Assembly (NCBI GenBank): GCA_949361645.1
Contig: OX442426.1
Location: forward strand, 4,763,327-4,827,326
Direction of reading: 5' to 3'
Length of the DNA: 64,000 bases
Origin: Spongilla lacustris
Lineage: Eukaryota; Porifera; Demospongiae; Spongillida; Spongillidae
Part shown: one piece after another, positions 57,698-64,000 of the stretch
Layout of the letters: every line of letters starts with the position of its first letter
Position numbering within the stretch: the first letter of the stretch is position 1
Position numbers and translations under genes: made by a program
Notes under the pieces: model-generated
What the model was told of the DNA's origin: nothing
The model's database searches: none
The model's input: only the letters and a program-made list of their open reading frames with translations

Positions 57698-60600
57698 GCG
57701 GCGAGTCGACGTTCTGCTTGGTTTGTGGTATAAACTTTGTGGGTATGTCTCGCCGCAAATTGAAAACATCGCAGAGTCATGCTCCCTTACCGGTTAGTTC
57801 CGCTTCGAAACGGTGTTGTCCTTGTAATGGCACATACGCTCTATGCAAGCGTTGCAGCTGCGTTACATCAGGACAAGGGTGTACCAGCTGCTTGCCAAAG
57901 CATCACGGTCGTTGTTGCAATGTGGATATATATACCACTCACATCAAACCCGCTTGCATCAGATTCACAGTTTTCAACTATTTGTACATCCTCACAGCCG
58001 GTACATTTACACGCATCGTCATCCTCGCTACCATTGCCTTCCTCACACCCTTCGAGTTCACAACCATTACCGGAGTCACAACCATTGCTTTCATCACTAC
58101 CATCTTCATCATCACATTAATTGACATCTAGGAAGCCATGCGTAGTACAAGATTGCCCTGCGCTCATTGCTCCCTCTATGTGGAAACAACATATGCTGCT
58201 TCATGCACAAGGTGTTTTACCTGGCTTGGTTCCAATTACTTGGCTCCAGGAGCATGAGTTGTTCATCTGTCCCAATTGTCTTTCCTTGGTGGCAACTTCA
58301 CATACTAACTCCCACCAGAAGAAGTGTACTCATTCGTTTGAGCCAGCTATTGTGCCAACTAGTGACGCTATTGCAATTTCGGATGGTAGGTGGGAGTTAC
58401 CTACATTTGAGGAGATTTGCAAGCTTCAATGCCGGACTTTACACCATATACCAGCTAGTGCCAAACCAGCATTTGCTGCTGTCTTGAGTTCTGCTTTGCG
58501 GTCTGTTCTGTATGACAATACGGAAGTGTTGTGGATAAAGTTGTTTATGCTCCCTAAGTGTATTCTTTCTTCATCCAAGCGCAGAGGATGGCATCATAAC
58601 CCTACATCCATCAAATATTTATGTGAGTTGTGGTCCAATGAAAATTTTGAAGTGCTTTGGCAGCATGCAATTGGCCAATCATCATCCAAGCCTTTTTCCC
58701 AGTGTAATGATCATGCAAAGGTTATTTGTAAGGCTATTTCGCTTGCTAGGGAAGGTATGTTTGGTAAAGCATGTCAGGTTCTAACATCTTCCGGAGTTGC
58801 ACCCAACAATGAGACAACTTGGAAGCTGTTGCAGGCCAAGCACCCTGAGGGTCCTCTTCCAATGCTGCCACCTGTCCCCACTCTGGCAGGGGCTATTCTC
58901 CCTCCTGATTTTAATGTATTGACCATTCTTAAGTCTTTCTCTAAGGGTACAGCTTGCAGACCATCTGGCCTTCGTATTCAGCATTTGTTGAATGCTTATG
59001 AGGTGCCTTTACCATCCCCCATTGGTGCTTTATTGAGAGGTGTGGTTAATCTTCTAGCTTCAGGAAAGGTACCAGTTTCAGTTTCCAAGTTTCTGGCAGG
59101 AGGAAGTCTCACTGCTCTTGATAAGAACAAACCTAACAGTATTCCTTATATTCGTCCTATTGCTGTGGGAGAAGCTTTACGCCGCTTAGTTGGAAAGTGT
59201 TTATGTGCAGTTACGAAGGAAAAGGCCAGTGAATATTTTGTCCCACTACAAATGGGAGTAGCGTGTCCATCAGGATCAGCTGAGAAAATCATCCACGGAC
59301 TAAGGCACTGTGTGGAAGAGCATTGGATGGACAAAGATTTTGCTGTAATGAAAATTGATATGCGCAATGCATTTAATTTGGTGTCGCGTCAGGCCCTCTT
59401 AGATGAATGTAGTGCCCACTTCCCTGAATTGCTCCCCTGGGCCTCGTGGTGTTACGGTCAGCACCCTACTTTGTGGCATCCCATGGGTATCATCAGCTCA
59501 GAAACTGGTGTCCAGCAGGGTAACCCACTAGGCCCAATGTTCTTCTGCCTTGTGTTGCACAAGCTGGTCACTGCCATCACTGCTGATAATGAGTGTTCCA
59601 GTTTGCTATTCCACAAATGGTACATTGATGATGGTGTGGTTGCAGGGCCTAAGCATGCTGTAGCAAAGGTATTCTCCATCATCCAGGAGCTGGGTCCCCC
59701 ACATGGTCTTTTTATCAATGCTGGAAAATGTGAGTTGTTTGGCTTGGGTGATCTCAGCTCATTTTCACCTCTGATGAAAAAGTCCAGTGTTCCTAATTTT
59801 GAGATTCTTGGAGCTCCAATTGGAGATATAATCTTTTGTGCCAAGTTTTTTGCACACAAACGTGCAGATGCTTCCAAGTTGCTGAAACAGTTGGAGGATG
59901 TGGGTGCTGTCAATCCACAGGTGGCTCTGCTCCTGCTTAGGCAATGTGGTGGCTTCTGCAAGTTGGTGCACCTTGCTAGATCTACCCCCCCCCCCCCCCC
60001 CCCCAGCTTTAATTGGTGATGCTTTGCATTTCTATGATGATGATGTCCGTCGCTGTTTTTCTGAATGTACCGCAATAGACCCACCCAATGTTGCTTGGCA
60101 ACAAGCCCAACTCAGCCTAAGCAGAGGGGGTCTTGGGCTCCGTAGTCTTTCGGAACACAGTTCAGCTGCCTACATATCCTCTTTAAGTGCTTCTGGTGTC
60201 TGCTCATCTTCTAGCAAGCACCTAGCTGAGGCCATCAAAGATTTTAATGATCTTGTCTCCTCTGATGATGCCTTAGTGATGGACCATCTTGATGTTGTGA
60301 TGCACCAAAGATCTCTGTCTGGCAAAATTGAGGATCAAGATTTATGTGTGTTACTTGACAAGGTCTCTTTGCCTGACAAAGCACGTCTGCTATCCATTTC
60401 TTCGCCACATGCAGCTGCTTGGCTCTCTGTGATTCCTTCCCTAAGGCTCAATCTCCATCTTGAACCTGCTGAGTTTCAGATTGCTGTAAAGTGGTGGTTA
60501 GGCATTGCTGTTACTGATATTCCTGTTTGCTCCTTTTGCCCATCCCAAGCTTTGGACTCTTTAGGCCACCATGCCTTAACATGCAAGCATGGAGGAGATG

Positions 60601-61190
60601 TGGTGTCGCGGCATAACAGGCTCAGGGATGTCCTCTTAGAATCTTGCCGATGGGCCTGTTTGGGTCCTCAAGTTGAAGCAGGAAGTGGTTTGGGGCACGA
60701 AGGACATAGAACTCGGCCAGCAGACATTCTTATCCCTCATAGGGATTTGGGCAAACCAGCAGCTCTAGATCTGACTGTCACATCTACGCTAAATTCAAAT
60801 ACGTTAATGGAAGCGGGTGTGACAAGTGGGTCTGCAGCTCTGGCAGCTGAGGTGCGCAAGCACAATGCTAATGATGCCAAGTGCTCAGAGCTAGGCTGGT
60901 CATGTATCCCCATAGCAGTGGAGACTAATGGGTGCTGGGGTGCAGAAGCCTTGCAAATGTTATCACGCCTTGCCTCTCGCCTAGCCACCAGGGGAAATTG
61001 CTCCAAGTCCCAAGCTACCTGTCTATTGTATGGCAGGCTTAGCCTGACTTTGATGCGAGCCAACGCACGGGCACTCCTGTCTCGAGCAGGAGCATCTGTG
61101 GAAGATCCATAGAACTTCTTGTAATATTAGTCCTTTTGTTTGTAATGTATATGTGTATTAGTTTTGTATGATGTACCTTTTCTAGCACAT
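57660..61190 (+). mobile_element. Nearly full-length R2-like non-LTR retrotransposon in RTK-B intron 5
   Basis: Starts near the poly-T tract at 57,664-57,686 and ends after the tail GAAGATCCATAGAACTT and CCTTTTGTTTGTAATGTATA. The A-unit counterpart of this intron has only truncated relatives (27,390-27,835). Same strand as the host gene. Right boundary judged from where similarity to unit A (27,930 onward) resumes, about 61,165. Confidence 0.8.
57745..61112 (+). CDS. R2-like element protein: zinc fingers, reverse transcriptase, restriction-like endonuclease (frame-disrupted)
   Basis: Mobilises its own RNA by target-primed reverse transcription, as in R2-type elements. Readable as three pieces in different frames. 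(a) From MSRRKLK at 57,745, a Cys-rich module CCPCNGTYALCKRCSC then CTSCLPKHHGRCC. A frame change follows into a Ser/Pro-rich linker. (b) 58,121-60,019: C2H2 finger CVVQDC..WKQHMLLH; second finger FICPNC; RT with RPIAVGEALRRLVGK, KIDMRNAFN (residue 411 on), GVQQGNPLGP (463), YIDD (501), LGAPIGD. (c) After a 20-C run at 59,985-60,004 shifts the frame, 59,898-61,112: AWQQAQLSLSRGGLGL, WWLGI, zinc knuckle CSFC...HHALTCKHGG, RHNRLRDVL, TRPADILIP, ALDLTVTS. The last blocks fit the PD..D nuclease of the R2 group. Frameshifts may be mutations or homopolymer errors. Confidence 0.85.
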
Positions 61191-61392
61191 ATATGCAGAC
61201 TGTAACTATTGATAAAAATGTTTAATGGTGGGATTATCCCAGTACTTGTAGAGCTATAATGTAGGCAGTGATATGCACATGTATAATGCATGTAGATACA
61301 TGTAATTGTCTGAACCATTTCAATTTTAATGTGCCTTTTACATTGTGAAGATAAAGTAAACATGACTACATATTATAATTATAAATTATTCT

Positions 61393-61590
61393 AAGCTTGT
61401 CTGGTCACCGTGTATCCCCCATTGCAGTGGAGACTTATGGGTGTTGGGGTGCAGAAACCATGCAGACTTTATCACGCCTTGCCTCTAGCCTAGCCACAAG
61501 GGGAAACTGTTCAAAGTCTTGTCACAATCAGGATTAATTGTAGAAGATCCATAGAACTTAACCATATAACTAATATTAGCCCTTTTGTTT
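61393..61590 (+). pseudogene. 3' fragment of R2-like element, unit B
   Basis: Same relic as 28,225-28,400 in unit A, 280 bp downstream of the complete element; includes GTGGAGACTTATGGGTGTTG and the tail AGATCCATAGAACTTAACC. Confidence 0.75.
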
Positions 61591-63329
61591 GTAATATAAT
61601 ATATTATATATGGGACTGCTTAAAACATACTATCATCTACATGTACATGAAAGTGTATGGTTTAGGTATTAAATATCTCATTAAGAATTATTATCTTTAT
61701 ATTTGCTGAGTGTAGAAAATTATAACACTATTTAGTGGTCTCAGTTATGTCACACATGTGTAACATAATAATGCTTTGTTCTTTTGCCCACAGCAGATCA
61801 ATCAGCAGCCATAGCTGCCAGTGTGGTCACTGTCATTGTTTTGATAGCTGTGGTCATCACAGTGGTGGCAATCCTGCTTCTTTTGTATGTCAAGCAATCA
61901 TCCAAAGTGACCATTTCAGGAAGGGCACAAAGCAATGCATTCGGTAAGTAATGAAGGTGAAGGTTCATCAAATGGTTATGGTTACATCTAAATGGAATCA
62001 AACTGTATTTATAAGTTAAGAATAATAGAAGCCTCCAATGGAAAATTGCCATGGATACTGCACTGTAATGCAATGTGTACATGTAGTACATGTACTAATA
62101 ACAGTTACTACCTGTAAGTAACACAAAAATCACTTTTTTTTTTCATTCTGTTCTTTTAAAATAACTATTGGCATCATTTCATCCTTACATTGCAAATAAT
62201 GTTGTGCATAGTGACAATGGGGTACAAATAAATACAAATGATGAAGCTAGGGCAGTGTATGAACCTGTGAATGACAATGAAACAAGTGAAGAAAAGGGTC
62301 AGGTATGTTTATGTTTTTGTGCTTTTTAAATATTGTACATCATTCAACTACATGCATATAATAGGGGCAGTCATATGAAGTCCCCTACACTGCTAGCAAC
62401 ACATACAGCACCCTTGAGAGTAATGAATTGTTGAGTTCATAAATGAAACTTGCCATTTTCTATTTTGTACCCACAGTCTCATAAGGTTCAATGTAAAGGT
62501 ACAGGTACATGTACGCACAATTAGCTTTTGCATAAAAATTGTATGCCATTTCAAACTAAGTCTGTGTACATTTAGTTAACATTTTTCTGTCTCTTGCTCT
62601 CTGCTGCCAAGTCTATGTAAAGTCATATCTTGTACATGTATTTAGAGCAAACATTGGCACCTATATCAAATTCTGTTTAGGATGTTGTTAGTCTTCTACT
62701 AATTAAAGGTTAATGTACCAATTAATCTCATCAATATATTTCCCACTGCTTAGATGTGTTCCGAGAACATACGTGGAAATGATGATGAAGACCCTTACTG
62801 TGTGCCTCCATCACAAGAGGAGGAACTGTATGGCCAATTGAAGCAGCAGAATACTTTGAAGATTCCTAGACATGAGATAGAGTAATTTATGCATTTACAT
62901 GTTTGGAAATGGAAATGAAGCATTGTGTTTAGTTAGGGTAATCAATAAGTTTATTATATAGATTGTCTCACTCCATTCACAACAATGATTGAGGTTAACT
63001 GCCACACATAAAATGTGAGGGAGCCTGCAGGTGTCAACAACATTATGCTATAATGGGTACATGTATATGTATTTGTTCAACTGTACATGTACATGTATCA
63101 TTGTAATAGAATAACACAAAACTTAGTCTATAATAATGCAGTCAGAGTACAAACAGGACTATAATATGAGTTTAAAGTGATTGGATATCTGATTGAAATC
63201 CAAACAGTTATCAGATTAAAATTTTTGGTTGCTGATAAACTGTAGCACGTCATACATTTTTGTCTTTTTTTTTTCAAAACTGTTAACATGAAAAACACCC
63301 CAACATCCCATAAATTCATTTCGCTACAA

Positions 63330-63425
63330 TTTTTTTTTTTTGACCTCCTCATCAAACAACTTCATGGAATCACATGAGAGGCTAGGCGGAGTGGTTCTGG
63401 CTAAATGCACTAACAGAGACGTCAA
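63330..63425 (-). pseudogene. R2-like element fragment at the junction where unit B homology ends
   Basis: Minus strand reads LVHLARTTPPSLSCDSMKLF then DEEVKKK, matching LVHLARSTPP and the LHFYDDDVRR region of the complete element. Marks the breakpoint where alignment to unit A stops. Confidence 0.65.
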
Positions 63426-63606
63426 GTTATAAGTTCTTTTATTAGTGAGGTTTATCTGTTCTATCCGTGAGTATCCATGAGAGTAATTAAGTATTTGCGT
63501 GAGAGATACCGTGAGATATGGAAAACAGCACCATATGAATGACGCATTACTACAACTACTCAACACATACACAATGACAATGATTAACACGCATTTTCAG
63601 TACAAA

Positions 63607-64000
63607 TCACTTGTTGGCAACCACTAGATGAGCATTATTGTAGGTTAAAGTTGCACGTTTTGCAGCCTGGATTAGCTCTTTGGGTGGCTCAAATTCAATA
63701 ATATTTTTGGGGAGGGCCAACTTAGTTGTTATAATGCTTCCCAATGTCTGCTCAGAATCCAGATTTGGTCGGAAAGGAGTTTTATTCTTTCGAATCTTTG
63801 AAAATACTCTTTCTTCAAAGGCATTTGAATGAGGCATTGTTAAAACCAATTGGGCCACATTACTTAAAAGCTGAAATTGCAGATGCTCATCTGAATTCAA
63901 GCTTTTCTATTGCTGAGATAGTCCCAGATGATATCCAATGAGAACAGTTTTGTGCTTAGTACATGTTCCCCATCATCAATAGTTATTTCAGCCTTCTCAT
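63607..64000 (-). pseudogene. hAT-family transposase C-terminal part, cut by window edge
   Basis: Minus strand reads VAQLVLTMPHSNAFEERVFS, KIRKNKTPFRPNLDSEQTLG, FEPPKELIQAAKRATLTYN and ends at TGA 63,607-63,609. This is the hAT dimerisation region (LPHSNA..ERVFS). Upstream, STKLFSLDIIWDYLSNRK lies in another frame, with a break near 63,900, so this copy is probably inactive. The left end of the element was not located; 63,425-63,606 is its likely 3' non-coding part. Confidence 0.75.

Larger units (their letters stand above)
54187..62881 (+). pseudogene. RTK-B: paralogue of RTK-A with intact ectodomain and damaged intracellular exons
   Basis: Exons: 54187-54226, 54313-54825, 54880-55002, 55092-55292, 56946-57011, 61794-61943, (62196-62302), (62371-62430), 62754-62881. 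Signal peptide [13 protein letters not shown], ectodomain [15 protein letters not shown] starting [12 protein letters not shown], a 67-residue Thr/Ser stalk and the membrane helix [20 protein letters not shown] are all open and in phase. The exon at 62,196 has lost its acceptor AG (TTGCAA instead of TTGCAG). The exon at 62,371 lost its donor (TTGAGT instead of GTGAGT). The next exon ends at a weaker GTAATT. At about 63,330, where unit A continues to the kinase exons, transposon DNA begins. Retention of the intron after the membrane exon would stop translation after two codons, giving a kinase-less receptor. Either a young pseudogene or a decoy; kinase exons may lie beyond the window. Confidence 0.75.

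Overview
The window looks like animal nuclear DNA, most likely from a sponge (demosponge). The evidence is multi-exon genes with GT-AG introns, a ClC-6-type transporter, an EGF-bearing receptor tyrosine kinase with an Eph/Src-like kinase domain, dense DNA transposons and non-LTR elements, and long microsatellites. The palindrome TACATGTA/ACATGTACATGT is spread through almost all non-coding DNA. The sponge assignment is inference from gene style; the eukaryotic, metazoan assignment is firm.

Layout. (1) 1-6827, plus strand: the 3' ten exons of a ClC-6 type chloride/proton exchanger, with two CBS domains and a clean stop. (2) 6.8-11.7 kb: intergenic DNA packed with decayed retrotransposon pieces, a possible membrane-protein remnant and one palindromic MITE fragment. 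(3) 11.73-34.66 kb (unit A) and 45.45-63.33 kb (unit B): two direct copies of one segmental duplication, about 33.3 kb apart. Each carries an inverted relic of a ClC exon, a block of shared repeats, a (CCCT)n array of 1.0-1.2 kb, and about 180-200 bp further on a receptor tyrosine kinase (RTK) gene. (4) RTK-A (20,897-38,360) can be assembled into 15 exons whose phases all agree and which give 794 codons: signal peptide, sponge-type ectodomain, EGF, Thr/Ser stalk, one membrane helix, tyrosine-rich juxtamembrane region, complete kinase domain. (5) 38.4-45.4 kb: spacer between the units, with repeats, a retroelement relic and a 983-bp non-autonomous hAT element with a perfect 8-bp target duplication. 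(6) RTK-B (54,187 onward) has an intact ectodomain and membrane exon. One intracellular exon has lost its acceptor AG, another has lost its donor GT, and foreign transposon DNA sits where the kinase exons should begin.

Mobile DNA. One nearly complete R2-like non-LTR element (57.7-61.2 kb) lies in the intron before the RTK-B membrane exon. It encodes zinc fingers, a reverse transcriptase with YIDD, and a C-terminal restriction-like endonuclease. At least eight truncated relatives are scattered over both strands. Other elements: a gypsy-type integrase relic followed by an OTU-like protease relic; a 4.5-kb element with about 695-bp terminal inverted repeats, carrying a nested Harbinger-like MITE whose empty site can be read from the opposite arm; a second hAT MITE present only in unit B; and a hAT transposase tail at the right edge.

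No rRNA, convincing tRNA, CRISPR array or bacterial-type operon was seen. The most interesting object is the duplicated RTK locus: one copy appears to keep a working kinase, while the other may be a kinase-less receptor or a young pseudogene.
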